A stretch of DNA of 64,000 nt from Eutypa lata. Taxonomy: Eukaryota > Ascomycota > Sordariomycetes > Xylariales > Diatrypaceae. This document shows positions 12,991-25,233 of the stretch, in pieces (position 1 is the first letter of the stretch; the number at the start of each line of letters is the position of its first letter). The notes under the pieces were generated by a model. That model saw only the letters and a program-made list of their open reading frames with translations, made no database searches and was not told the DNA's origin. The stretch is from positions 2,661,001 through 2,725,000 of the forward strand of contig JAKULF010000006.1 of assembly GCA_022661535.1 (NCBI GenBank). The letters are read 5' to 3'. Made by a program: the position numbers and the translations under genes.

Positions 12991-15900
12991 CCTGTATGCA
13001 GATAATTATGTCGTAATAAGGTATCTGTGCGTATCTATGTACGTAATAATAAGAGTAGAGCTACATACGTAGGGTAGTTAAAGCTTGCGCGAGGCGGCGA
13101 TGCAGCGTGGGGTTAATTATCGGATTCAGTGATGATAAAGCCGTACAGCTAGCCTCATTCAAAATAACTACCTAGTAGTCATGATCACATCTATATACAT
13201 ATACTTTTCGTATACATAAATATGCTGGCATCTTTAATTCGAAGTTTGTGTTACGGATCCTCTAGTTGCAAGGCAAGTAAGCGTAACTGGTAACTATATC
13301 CAGGTAGTAATCTTAGCTAGACCAGTTACCAGGGGAACTACTAGTACTATATAGTTCCTGACTAGCATAAGAGACCCGATTACGAACACTTCTAGTTCCT
13401 ATCTAATAGCTATACACCGCTCTGTCGTCATACGGGTATTGTAAAATCCTTGTCGTTGCTCGCGCTACGGTGAACAATGGGAAGAAGCTCTCTCCTAATT
13501 AACTAGGTAGGTAATTTAGGTAGGTAGTTAAGATTGTCGTTCTTTAAGAGAAAACGGGACGAGCTTATGCACGTAACCTGGCAGTTGTTTACGTTCGGGT
13601 CTCCAAGTCTTTGGGAGAATGCAAGTGTCCCGAGAGCTCAGCTGAACGAGAACCAATCTTCCGGCCGGCGAAGTTCGCTTATGTAGACTTATCTATAGGC
13701 TTATGTTTATTATGTATTGTGCATAACAGCTAGCTAGCTTATGAGCCTATTAGATCAAATACCTAATTATTGCTTGGGTGGAAGTGTTTTCAGAGGCTCA
13801 AAAAATACTAAAACCTAAAGCAGCGGTCTGGCTGTACCCGAATCTACATAGTTGCTGATCGCCAGGGGTGTTGCTGCTTTGAGGGCCAAAGAAAATCCTA
13901 GGGTCCCTGGTGAGTTACCAGCTGTCTGGTTGAGCCAGTGTCCCTACTTAGCCTAAATAGTAATAAGGGGTCGCCAAGTAATAACATGCCCCATATAGCG
14001 TTACCTACCGCACGAAAGGATAATTGCAAGATGTGATCCGTGATCAATTGATTACATATCTTGCATTACTAGAAGTTCCCTATTCAGTAAGGTTGAGTAA
14101 GCAGGGCTGGCAGACATACATATCTTGATAGTATGTACATACGTACATGTTCCAGCCTGCAGGTACCCATGTTGCCCCGCTACTTGAAGATCTGCATAGC
14201 AGGTTCAAGGTTCAAGTCCTTGGGTAGGGGGTTGATTCCGATCCCGACATGACGACGCGACCGTGACGCAAAAGTGCCGACGCTCAAGCCAGTCCATGAT
14301 CCATATCTATGTCGCCGGAGTAACTATTGTGCAATGGGCACGACATTACCAGATTACCCAGGTATGTATGGTAGTTATACAGAATCGGCATGGGCCGCAT
14401 GGGCTGAAATTGGGCCCCTGCTCAGAAAAATCTCCGTATGGTTCGCTTGGAGCGGTATGCATTTTACGCATGAATCTGAAGGCGCTGGCGCTGGATCGCG
14501 TGCGACGTTATCGTTTGGTGACCTCTCGGAAGCGTGGGTTCAAGAGAATAACCCCTTCTCCGAATAGAAATAACAATAAAAGTATATCTCCGAATAGGCG
14601 AGATTGGAAAGATCCTTCTTATTTTAAAATGGCTAGTCACTTATTCGCCGGTTCGAGGGGGGTAGGCACAGAAATTATAGTAGGAGTATCTTAAGAAAGT
14701 AGTTGGTTTGGCCATTCTTCTTTGACTATGCTTGGACGTGATCGAATGAATGGTACACACTTAACGCACTAGGTAGCAATCCATCCTTCTATTTCTAGGA
14801 ATACTCTCAAGGTGCTGTATTGCCCATTCAGAAACCCAGGGCTTCGTACTGCAGTCAGCGATGTAGTTAATGGATTTCCAAAAGAAGTAGTTGCATGTTG
14901 GAGATGATTACTTCATGAACACTACCTATAGCTACATGTATTAATAGTTACACAGAGGATGGGTATTGAATTGATTTCCTAGTACGGGGATAGATGCCGA
15001 TAGTCGGCATAAGGGTCTCTTACCAGAGGGCTAGCCGACCGAATGCCGCGAAATCCCCGGAGGGGGGGGAGCGGGTTGCTCCGGATTTATTACTGGTGCC
15101 CGGCTTGTGAATTGGGACCGTGCATATTTCGACAGTATAGTTATACATCCAGTAAATGCAATGTAACCGCTGTCCCGCCGTCCTGGTACAATTATCTGTC
15201 GCAGATGTCCTTTGATCATCCCTCCTAGAATTGCCTGGGCTTGATCCATCGTATTGTGCAACCTCGGTGAATGCCAGATGTAAACGATTGTTGCTATGTA
15301 AGTAGTTGGTATGGTTCAAATGATGCCTTCATGAAAGGCCGGGATTCATTGTGCAATTTGCTTTTGATCGTTTATCCTACTTCGAGCAGGGGGTTCTTCA
15401 AGGCCATTGATGTCGTAGAGGCCAATATGGGAAGGTGGGACATGGTTGTGACACCTTATATGGGCCGAAGATTACAGCATCTGTAACGTTTACTTTATTT
15501 ATTTATTTAAATAAACCTTTCCTTATTCGGCCTTCGAATCTTCGAGAAGGGGTGTCGAGTTGTGTTACTTGTGAACGGTTAGTTTTGCGTCGAAGATGAG
15601 CACTTATGTTAATCCAGATCTAATGTAGCTATAGTCAAAGTATCGCCCTTCTCCATGTTCAACTTTTAGTAAGTCTATACACTAGGTAGTTCATGATTAC
15701 TTACCTAGGGGTTGCCCCCTCATATGCAACATCGATAGATAGAGTCGTATAAGCCATGGTCAAGCTTTGAGCTGGCTCTCTAAGGCTACCCAATTATGTA
15801 AGTGGCTCTCCGGGCCAATTGATATCATGTCCGAGAAAACCCTCATACCGGATATTGTACTAAAGAAGGTGTACTAGTTACCCATTTTCGACCGACCACA

Positions 15901-16508
15901 TATCAATCAGTCTAGTATGATTGAAAAGAAGTCAAAGAGAGATCTGAACTGCCACGTGGGGTTTCCTGTAGACCCGTACCTAAGCAGATGAATCTAGGAC
16001 TGAAAAGTTAGTATTGGGTTGTTTTATGGTCGTTCACTTCCGCTGATCTGAATACTTTCCTACTAGGGCTGCATTAGTATTAGTAGAAACGGGAGACTTT
16101 ATGTTGACTTCCCTTCATTTGATACCTCACAGAAGGTACATAGTTCTTAATCTGTTGTGATTTGAAATGTTCGCATCTCAACATGTGCCCGTCTGTAAGC
16201 TTATTATCTATGCGCTGAGATGCAAAAGCCTCATGAGACTGCACTACCAGGTAGCGTATGGGTGGATTATATGTAGGCGAGTTTTTCCGTCAACCTTATG
16301 ACGTGAAAAGTCAGAGGATTGTAGGAACGTACATACTTTGTACATACCTAGTTGCAGCAACAAAAGAACCATGCCCTGCGGGAGAACTATGAGGACATCT
16401 TTTTTAAACACATTTTCCGATTCTTCTCGGAGTCTTCTGCTAATTTATGCTTATGATTGGGCAACTATGTCTGAAGTACAATCCTTACACTGATCTACTT
16501 ACATACCT

Positions 16509-16538
16509 ACATACATACATACATACATACATACATAC
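16509..16538. repeat. (CATA)n microsatellite
   Basis: About seven ACAT/CATA units, flanked on the left by the intergenic ACCT-type motif. Confidence 0.9.
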
Positions 16539-19040
16539 CGGTCCCTTAAAAACCAGCCCCCGCGCTAGAGCTAAAGGCACGCCATGTCAACCCCACTCCT
16601 CCCATCAGGCATGCCAGTAATGGCGTCGTATCTTGGAGAGACGCGGGTTGGGTTGGACAGGCTCTCAAGAGAAATCCTCCGAGCCTCCGATAATAAGCTT
16701 CAAATATATAGCAAACAATAGAATGTTGCTTGCCGGGCTTGCATATAACTGCCTATATACATCATAATCGTATAATAACTCCCCCCTTATATATGCACCC
16801 ACATAGGAGGGATTATGCAGGCGATCTGCCTTTAAATTCTGTCCCATGGAAATGTGGAGATATGTAAGGGTAGCTCATCGCATGCAGCAGCATATCGATT
16901 TAATAAAAGAATCATTGATGATAAGGCGTCTGTGAAAATACAATGGAAATGTATCCGAGTTTGCAATACAGCCCAGTAATCGCCCCCCCAAAACACGGAG
17001 TTAAGATTGGACTTCGAGGTTGGCGGGAGGGTGTGCAGAAAGGCAACTATCGGGAAAATCTTGGTGGAGATTGGTGATTCGGATAAAATTCCCGCGCCGT
17101 TTCAAGTTGCCAGCCGCTACCCAGGTAGTAATACCTATCATAAGGTTGAGCCTTGTTGATATAATCTATAAGATACGAATTATTGAGAGACTTACATCCT
17201 AGTATTGGCCTAGGGTATGTAGCATATGTAGCATACATTCAGCTCAAACTCGAGGACGTGTGCATCGATGAGGGGGAGGGGGTCTCGCGTATACTTCCCG
17301 AGTGAGCGCCTAAAAAAGATCTGCTCATATGAAAGGTGTTGGCTATGAGGCTCGGCGGCACGCTACATCTCGTGAGGTGGCTTTATTTGTCTACATAAGT
17401 AACTATCTCTACCCGTCCATTGGAAGCGGGGTCGAGTATTTCAGCTAGCGCCCTGTTTTTGGCTGTTCTGCAGGAGAAGCCACCCGATAGGGATAGGAAG
17501 CGAGGCATTTGGATGCGAGTGGGTTATTCTTAGAGATGTGTACCCGACATGTTGGTGGTATCGGTTGGTTACTTGAACGAATGATGTACATGAAGACACC
17601 AACTAATCAAGCACTAAAACCAATGAGAATGTGAGAACAGTCTGGCGGGCGGAATTAACGGGGGGCGTTAGTTGACTTGGTTCACATTATCATGACGCCG
17701 AAGCCATGCTCCGGATACCCACCAACCAACTTGTTGAGTTTAGCTGACATGTTATTTCGTGCGAATATACACCGAACCTTCAATTATCTCTACCTTTTTT
17801 CGTTGGTGGATTACTACACCTGGCTCATGTATTGTTATGTCTTAATGATCAACCCCTGCAAACTATATACCTACCTAGGTAGCTGGTAGTGGTAGACAGT
17901 GAAGAATATATCTATAAGGCTGTTAAGTAAGTAGTAATTATATGATATATCAGTTCTCTACATGTATATCTCATGAAATGGAGAACTTGGACGAAATTGA
18001 AAGGATAGGTAAGTAGTTAATGTTCTACAATGAAGCTCTATTCAGCCACAACTACATTGTAATAGCCACACATTGATTGCCATACTATAGAAACTAGCCC
18101 CTCTAACCACACTCCAACATGCATACATGGCCTTCTTACTCCAACATCTATGTATTATCATTTGCTTATTAGGCGCCTTGTTCTTTGCGTGACACTTGTA
18201 ACGTCTACAGGTGACTAGACCATATTGCTAGCTTCTCTACTACGTGGGGAGGCCTAGGGGGCGGCTACAACAGCGATGTGTATCACGTTTGGTCGGAATA
18301 GTGCATATATTTCGGAGGTGAACCAAGCTAACGGTACAATACAGGTATGGGTACTACTAGGTATGTAGGCTAGGTATGTCAAACCTTGCGTTATTCTAAC
18401 TATGACTACTAGAGGCTGCCTTTTTTTATTATGATTTAGACTGCTATTCAGGGACAACTTCATGTGTAGTACAAACAGTAAGCGTTTTGTGTATAAGTTG
18501 CTTTCTATACATGACACGTATCTTCTCAACTGAGGGTTATTTGCAAGCCGTGCAGGCATAGGTACCTGGATCGGAACTTCTACATTGCCTGCTTTCGTAT
18601 CACCATACTCCGATACCTACCTATTCCTACTGGTTCAATATAGTTCATGCTGGTAAGGACTAATCGCCGCAATGTAGTAGCTATTTCGTTCTACATGAAG
18701 TAAACCCCCGAATATTACCGAGTGTTTGCGTGTTCGGCTTCTTCCAAATGAAGTCCCTTAGCACATAGGGCAGAGAGAACAGATTATATGAATGCCAAGA
18801 ACATCGTTATTGGCCCCTTGAACCTACGTACCTTATCAACATACTGCCAGGCCGAAGTTCTCAGCTCTTACTACTACACCCAACTACAAATGCGCGATTC
18901 GAGACAGCATTAAGGGAAATTTCCACCACTTCTGCGTATCGGTTCGTTCCGGTAGGCTTCCCCCCTACTTCGGACAAGCAATAATACATTTAACCGCTAT
19001 TGGCGCTACACCAAGGAACCATCTCATTATAGCGACGCGT

Positions 19041-19055
19041 CGCAACGCAACGCAA
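19041..19055. repeat. (CGCAA)3
   Basis: Three exact tandem CGCAA pentamers in intergenic DNA. Confidence 0.85.
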
Positions 19056-19823
19056 CGTGGAAAATGGAACTAAATAGCCACCAAGTTTCCCAGTCTCTGG
19101 ATTACTAGCGGCAAGTGGACATCGTGGAGCAGTCGGAATCTCTAGCGAGTTTCCTAGCTCTTTTGAAATATCTTAACCGACAGACTACCGTTACACACCT
19201 AACTTACATGTGTATGTACGTAGTTTAATATCCAGTTACGCACTTACCGCCTTGGACATCTATTGAGGATCTGTCGCTAGGCTATCTACCTGCGTACCTA
19301 CCTACATACCTACGTATATATATTAGGTCTATATCTCAAGTAGGCGTATGCACACATATAGTTTGAAGTAGGTAGGTACCTCGGTATAGGCGCATGAAGT
19401 CATGTTGCTCTAATTTGAGCCTCAAGCGCACGGTCGCCATTCATAGTATGGATGTACCAGGTAGATTGCTGCAGGGCAATGCCAAGCCGCACCGGTCTTC
19501 GATCCGTAGATTGGTTCACAAAACAACCGAACGGGTAAGATGGGGAACCCAACCCAAGCCCCAAGTCCCAAGCTCAAGCTCAAGCTCCAGCTCCCAGCCA
19601 GTACAACAATTGCCCGTCGGGATGAAAAGTTACCAGATCTAAAAAGAATCTGTGTTACCTGACATGAGAAACGAGACACTGCGTTGTACCATCCATTCAT
19701 TAAAGTGCCAAATGCATATCATACCGACTTTAACCTAAAACTACTTAGTATGAACTGACCAACCTGTTAGTTAAGGGTTGGGGTTCGACTCTCCCGAGTT
19801 CAGTTAATGTCAGGGTTTACTAT

Positions 19824-19848
19824 ATGATCACTCGATATATGTGATCAT
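19824..19848. other. 8-bp perfect hairpin
   Basis: ATGATCAC at 19824-19831 is exactly complementary to GTGATCAT at 19841-19848, with a 9-nt loop. It lies 22 nt after a segment that folds like a reduced tRNA (19751-19802). Function is unknown. A DNA-binding palindrome or part of a structured RNA are both possible. Confidence 0.5.
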
Positions 19849-20651
19849 TTAAACTATAGCATTGATATTAAATTCCGGATCGATCCCCTTACTCACATCC
19901 AAGTAGCACTATATGTTTCCCTTTCTTAGTCATTCCTTAATTCCAACTAAAATGTTCATTCAGATCGACTCAGGAGCCGCCTGTCTGTCTATCTGAGGTT
20001 ATGAGGTATTAAATTTCCATACACCTTACCTCATCCGGTGGACAACCTCACACATTGTGCGTGTGACAAGATGGCCCTCAATCTCTTTAGAGGACGCTTT
20101 TGATTCGCTCTTGTATCAAAATCACACTAACAAAACTACATACGAGTCAAAACACCACTGACCACCTGGCTACCGTCTTGGAGGCCTGAGGTTGGGTTCT
20201 TCCTTGATGGTGATCCCATCATCCATTTTATCTCAATTGAGACCTCTGTGGACTATGACGGTCTATAGGTATCCTAGAGGATATGTCCTCGTCGCGAATC
20301 TACGTGTTGCTACTTCTACCAACAGTACACTGATGATGCGCTAGGATAGAGGATGCGTAAATGGTTCGACCCTATAAAATCTACATACAAGTAATATACT
20401 ATCACTACACATGAGGAGCATCACTTATACACTTATATAGAAGACTACTAAACTCCATACGTGCCTGTTAACCTTATACCTGCAATATCGGTCTCGTTAA
20501 GGCTAATGATTTCTGCATTCCGCTTCCGCCACTCGGGGACTTACCCTCTCGTCTCCCCTTACCCTGCTTAGACAAAATGATGAGCAGATTCTCCGGAAGA
20601 TCATACAATGCACGCCCTGAAGCCGTTGAATTGCACGCCCCGTCTCTGCTA

Positions 20652-20691
20652 GGACCCCTCCCCCTCGAGAGTCTAATGAGGGGAGGGGACC
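20652..20691. other. GC-rich imperfect hairpin
   Basis: A C-rich arm (20652-20666) pairs with a G-rich arm (20678-20691) around an 11-nt loop. There are 13 pairs, 9 of them G-C plus 2 A-T next to the loop, with one bulged C and one A-A mismatch. This is the most stable short inverted repeat I noticed in the gene-poor block. No T-run follows that would mark an RNA polymerase III terminator, so the function is open. Confidence 0.5.
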
Positions 20692-21220
20692 AATTGAGGT
20701 CAGGTTTCTGACATGAGGTCTGTCTCATTATGTCTCTTGTCATTATTTCGTTGCACATTATCTTTTCTAGTTCATCTCGGATCCCAGACATAGTCGCAAC
20801 ATTCACGGGGAATTTAGCGGCTGTCAAGACAGGGCAGGACAGGACAGGGGAGACAAGTCATTCTTTTCCCTCTTCGCATGGAAGAACTGGACAGAGTGGT
20901 AGTGAACACCGATAGGCTGACGTCGTCGCCATTACGACCTTAACAAATAGGTTTCAGCTACTTGGGTAGGGTAGCTTTGGCATCCATAGCTTGCAGCCTT
21001 GATTAATAGCCAATCCATACTCGTCTCCAATGCCGTTACAATATTTCCTACGTCGTACTTTGCGACCTACATCTAACATGGGACGGACCGGGGTCTAGAG
21101 CTACATGAGTAGGTACGTACATTATCTTAGGTAGGTACCCAGGTACATTCAAAATTGTAGTATACTCACTCAACTGCAGGTGCAGGCCACCGGTCGGCCT
21201 CAAGTAGTTTAGGATCACGA

Positions 21221-21264
21221 GTAAGTGTGTGAGTGTGTGTGAGTGTGAGTGTGAGTGTGAGTGT
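21221..21264. repeat. GTGTGA/GTGAGT tandem tract
   Basis: Degenerate GT-rich tract of GTGTGA-type hexamers, followed by the AGGT/ACCT intergenic motif. Confidence 0.8.
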
Positions 21265-22827
21265 AGGTACATGCATACCTGCCTACCTACTTACATTTGA
21301 ATAGTTACATACACGCCCAACTCTTCTTTCTTTTCTCTGTCTAGCTTCAAGGTTGACTTTTATCTTATTTTATTCTGCTACATATTTTATTTGCAGAATC
21401 CCCACCCCGCGCCCCATATTGAGGAGGTCCAACATCCCAATCTCAGTCGACTTATACATGTAATCAAGTAATCCCAAGGCATTACCGTTTTAGGTAACAC
21501 TTTTTTTATTTTAAACTTAGTATGCGCTCACCATCCACCATCCACCACCCACTACCCCTTCATCAGCACCCCTACCTTGGCACCACCGGTCCTCGCATGG
21601 CTACCTTGTCCGTCACTACGGGGCTAGGTACACTACGACAATACATGGGTCCCTCCCCCATACCCTGTCCCATCTCATGCTCTGCCTGGCCTGGGCTGCC
21701 CTGGGCCGCCCCATTCATTACCCAGAGCCCATGCCAATGCAGCGTCAGTGCTAGTGATGTAGCTACATAGGTAGTTAGCAATGAACCGAAATCGCCTAAG
21801 CTAGCGGCCCCCCGGCGTCTGTGTCGTTAGCGGTCGTGGTGATGTGGAATCCCAGTACCCTTATCCTTGTCAATACTTAATTGTTCCCAATCTCTAATAT
21901 TAAAAGTCCATGGTCACACGAAAAACCTCTTGCGATCTCAATGACACAAATTAGTCTTGCTGTTGGTTTTCCCCATCGAGCAGAACTCGATCTATCGCCC
22001 AACTCGACACTCCGATCCGAAGCCTCGTCAGCCAGTCACCACAGGCCTTCGAGACGTCTTCCCCCCAAACCAGGCACCAGGCCAGGAATAAATAAGGATT
22101 CATCCTCTCTGTACCACTCGAGGTCTTAAGTCGGTTGTCTGCAGATTCTCTGTCGTCCTTACTACATACTTCATAGGTTTACACTAGCACCGCCGTAGAC
22201 CGTCATACTGGATTCTCCTTGGCTTCACTAAGCTAGTGTCATAAGACAACCGGCTTGTCCTACTGTTGATATAAGCTCACTTTCCCTCGTAACTACTAAA
22301 ATTACCCGTCTTTTGGTATGCCTTTTGGAGGCTCTTCACCGGTGCATATATCTCGGACAGGGACGCCACGCGAGACTGATCGACTGCCATCGAAGATCAC
22401 ACCCTTATTCTTCGGTACTTTTGCAGCTTCACCTAAGTATCTTAGGGTGCCGGATCGGAGGAGATCCGTCTTATCCAAAATCGAAGCTATTACACTGAAT
22501 CGCTTTTCCCGGCTGCTCCGAGCCGCCTGTAGGCGTGGTTGAACCCTTTTGAGGCGTCATCGTTTTCGGTACTGGGCATCATTCTCTCCCGCAGCTGGGT
22601 GTTAGTTGTTGGTAGGCGAAAGAGTTGCCGGGAAGCCAACAGGTTCATCCGTGTGCGCTTCTCGAGCTGCATCCATGCCAACCCAAGATTATATCTTCAG
22701 CCAGACATTCGTTCCGCTCGGCCAGCGCCGGGGCAAATCCGATCTGGAGCGCTTCTCCTTAGATCTGACTAGGGGTAGAGCAGATACGGAGTGCGCTGCT
22801 CACACGCGAGCCTACCCCTCTCCGCCC

Positions 22828-25233
22828 ATGTCAGGGTCCCCACCACTCCCTCCTAAGCCAACACAAGAGGCAGGTGATAGAAGTCAAGGAATTTATCAAC
22901 CTATCAGCCATGATGTTTATCGCGCGAACGCAGTAATTCCAGGAGTTGAGTATAGAGCGCCGTTGACACAACCTCCGTTAGCCCCTCAGTCACCAGCCGG
23001 CGGCATTCGACCGCTTCCTCCGGTAGAAACTCAACCTTACGTTTATCGTCGTCCGGAAGACGTTATGGGCCGGCCGCTGTCTTATTCACACCAGCCAGAC
23101 CAAATCGCTCCGCAACCCCAATACTCACTTCCACCAGTTGCTGGATCTAGCCAACTACCTCCACAATATGCCGTTTCGGGAAACCCGCAGGGTCTAGAGA
23201 ACGCACCTTATACCTCGCCAAAATCTCGGAAACCCAAAGGCCATGTTGCTTCGGCTTGTGTCCCCTGTAAAAAGGCTCATCTGAGGTAAACCACTAATTC
23301 TCTCGCTTTCTTTTATTCATTTTCCCCTTGAAAATTTACGATTGCTAATTTTCGAATAGGTGTGATGGTATGTACCAAGTATTTTCTCTTTTTTTCTTTT
23401 TTAGGGGCGAGAGTTTCGGGGGGATCTGCATATCTTTTGCACCGCTATTGATTGAACGTTATCGATGAAGAGTGTAGCCTTCTGGCGAGCTTGCCGAGTG
23501 GTTAGACAGAGCGAAACGGCCGTCCCAGATCCGCACCAGCGGCAACCGAATTTACCAGATTCGACCTTAAGAAAATATGGAGGGGCAACCATACAATAGA
23601 CTTACAACGCTTTCCGGGATTGGTGGTTACCAGGAGTCTAAAACTTGGCGTCAGGTGTTGGTCCGGACTAAAACACAATCAATCTTCTCAGATTCGTAAT
23701 AAGGGGCTTCAACGATTACCCAAAAAGCATGGCCCTTAGCCGATAATCAGACTTAAACCCCCTCCATTCAACCAGTCTCTGGAGATGATTTTGAGGAACG
23801 ACGGGCGGCAACTTCCCTAACGCAAAGGATCCGCCTACATGAACGTAGGATACGAATATTACGGTTGCTCCTGTTAGCATGTTTGGATCTGGGAAAGAGC
23901 TTTTCGTTTTAGTGGCTGGAGATCGTTTGAGCTTATGGGTTGGAGTTTCTTTTTGGAACATTTGCTGTGGTCTTCTTTAGCTTTGCTCTTCACGATATGA
24001 CCAGCTAACACAAGATTTCGCGTAGCTCAAAGACCCTGCTCCCGATGCCTCAGTAACGGTAAAGAGGATGCTTGTGTCGACGTCCAACACAAAAAGCGCG
24101 GCCGACCTCGATTACGCGATGATAGCCATCGGGCGTTTGATACCACGAGGTTTCCCCACCCAGCTGAACAGACGATACGGCGACCAGTTTCCCTCTACTC
24201 ACCAGTCAGTGCCGCGGCAGTACCATTCGATGATCCCCTTAGAAGGAGTCAATCCTACAGAGTCTTGAAATCGCAGCCAAACGAACCTGTGCCTCCAAGG
24301 TACATCGAACATGGATCGGCCGCGGATGCAAACGTCTTCCCGCCCCCGTTATCAATACCGCAACGCATGGTGGAGCCGGTTGCTTTCTTAACAACAGAGC
24401 TGGAGTTTGCAAAAGTATCAACCTCATTTGTGGAAGCTATCGGTTCGCAACAAATCCGAGGCCGAAGGTTAATAGATGTCGTGCATGCAGCGGAACGTGA
24501 CAGAGTTATAAACCTTCAGAGGGCGTTGCAAGATGAACAAGGAAGGAAGGAGCCCAACTATCTTCCTCCCATATTCGGAAAGCAGGAGACAGATAGAGTT
24601 ATCCACGGTCTACCCTTTAGCTCAGAATCGATCTCAAGGTTCCAACTCGACCATCACGAGTTCTTAACGTTCGCTGGTATAGATGGACACCAACGCCCAT
24701 TCCCAGTCCGGATCGGTCTAGCGAAGGAAGATTCGATCTACTTTGTCGTCCTCTTGTTGACCCCACGTCCCCAGCAATTCCCACATCCATCACCATCACC
24801 ACATGGCAGGGAATGGTCATATTCGGCTCCACAACAGCCATACACGCAACTGACTCCCGTCTCGGCCTCATTCGGACCCGTGCGTCCACGGCTCGGTGAA
24901 TCTCCTCGCGAAAGCGGTTTCACGTCCAGGCAGCCAGGAACGCCGGGTCACATGATGCCAGTTCCCAGTCCCGGGGTAAGCCCAAATATCCCTTCCTACG
25001 CTGCATCATCGACGGTGGTTCGAGGAGAACACTCTGCCGGAGCATCGTATATACCAAGAAGTGAACTTCCCGGTAACAGAGCACCACAGACCGAGTACCA
25101 ATTACCACCAATCCGAAATCCGCCCCACACCATACCATCATCTGGCGTGGGCTGGTCGCGTGAAGAGCGAGGTAGTCGTGTCGACATAGGTGGCTTGATC
25201 GACAAGCCCGAGACTTCGCGCGGAGGACCATGA
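22828..25233 (+). CDS. Zn2Cys6 transcription factor with PAS domain
   Basis: Fungal binuclear zinc-cluster regulator. Exons are 22828-23285, 23360-23367 (8 nt) and 24026-25233. Spliced in phase they give about 557 aa. The N-terminal 140 residues are Pro-rich and disordered, opening with a PPLPPKP motif. The cluster at about residues 144-172 is C-x2-C-x6-C-x5-C-x2-C-x8-C, followed by a basic KKRGRPRLRDD tail. Its codons are interrupted twice, after LR and after CD. A PAS-like domain spans about residues 272-400, and the C-terminus is Pro/Ser-rich. The layout resembles the zinc-cluster/PAS regulators of fungal metabolism (Ert1/AcuK are examples), but I cannot name an orthologue or target. The start is uncertain: ATG 22675 is also in frame (608 aa), and an upstream exon from ATG 22318 could splice in. 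The second intron is unusually long (658 nt). Confidence 0.85.
23368..24025 (+). other. Unusually long intron 2 of the zinc-cluster gene
   Basis: A 658-nt intron (GTATGT donor, CGTAG acceptor) splits the alanine codon after the third cysteine of the zinc cluster. All other introns I resolved here are 50-237 nt. The boundaries are fixed by the C-x5-C spacing of the cluster, so the length is not a modelling artefact. A nearer acceptor (TTTTTTAG at about 23396-23403) would give a short intron but a prematurely stopped protein. The intron holds a sequence resembling a tRNA A box (about 23490) that does not fold into a tRNA. Confidence 0.75.

Larger units (their letters stand above)
3516..22827. 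other. 19-kb gene-poor intergenic block
   Basis: No gene can be supported across about 19.3 kb, in a window where other genes sit a few hundred bases to about 5 kb apart. Most open frames are under 125 codons, begin with non-ATG codons, or translate simple repeats. The block is rich in AGGT/ACCT and GTAC/TACGTA words and microsatellites. It contains two inverted-repeat hairpins (19824-19848 and 20652-20691), a tRNA-like folded segment (19751-19802), two overlapping open frames at 14263-14694, and an ATG-initiated 74-codon frame (22318-22542) upstream of the transcription factor. It may be regulatory DNA for that factor or hold non-coding RNA genes; the sequence alone does not show which. Confidence 0.6.

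Noticed and set aside
14200..14235. Perfect T-arm-like stem-loop
   Set aside because: No complementary acceptor arm and no D arm upstream, so not called as tRNA.
20474..20827. 118-codon minus-strand frame
   Set aside because: Starts with TTG, includes the GC-rich hairpin and has no recognisable domain.
23485..23575. tRNA-like A box (TTGCCGAGTGGTTA) inside intron 2 of the zinc-cluster gene
   Set aside because: No matching acceptor stem, and the would-be T arm does not pair; neither type I nor type II cloverleaf folds.
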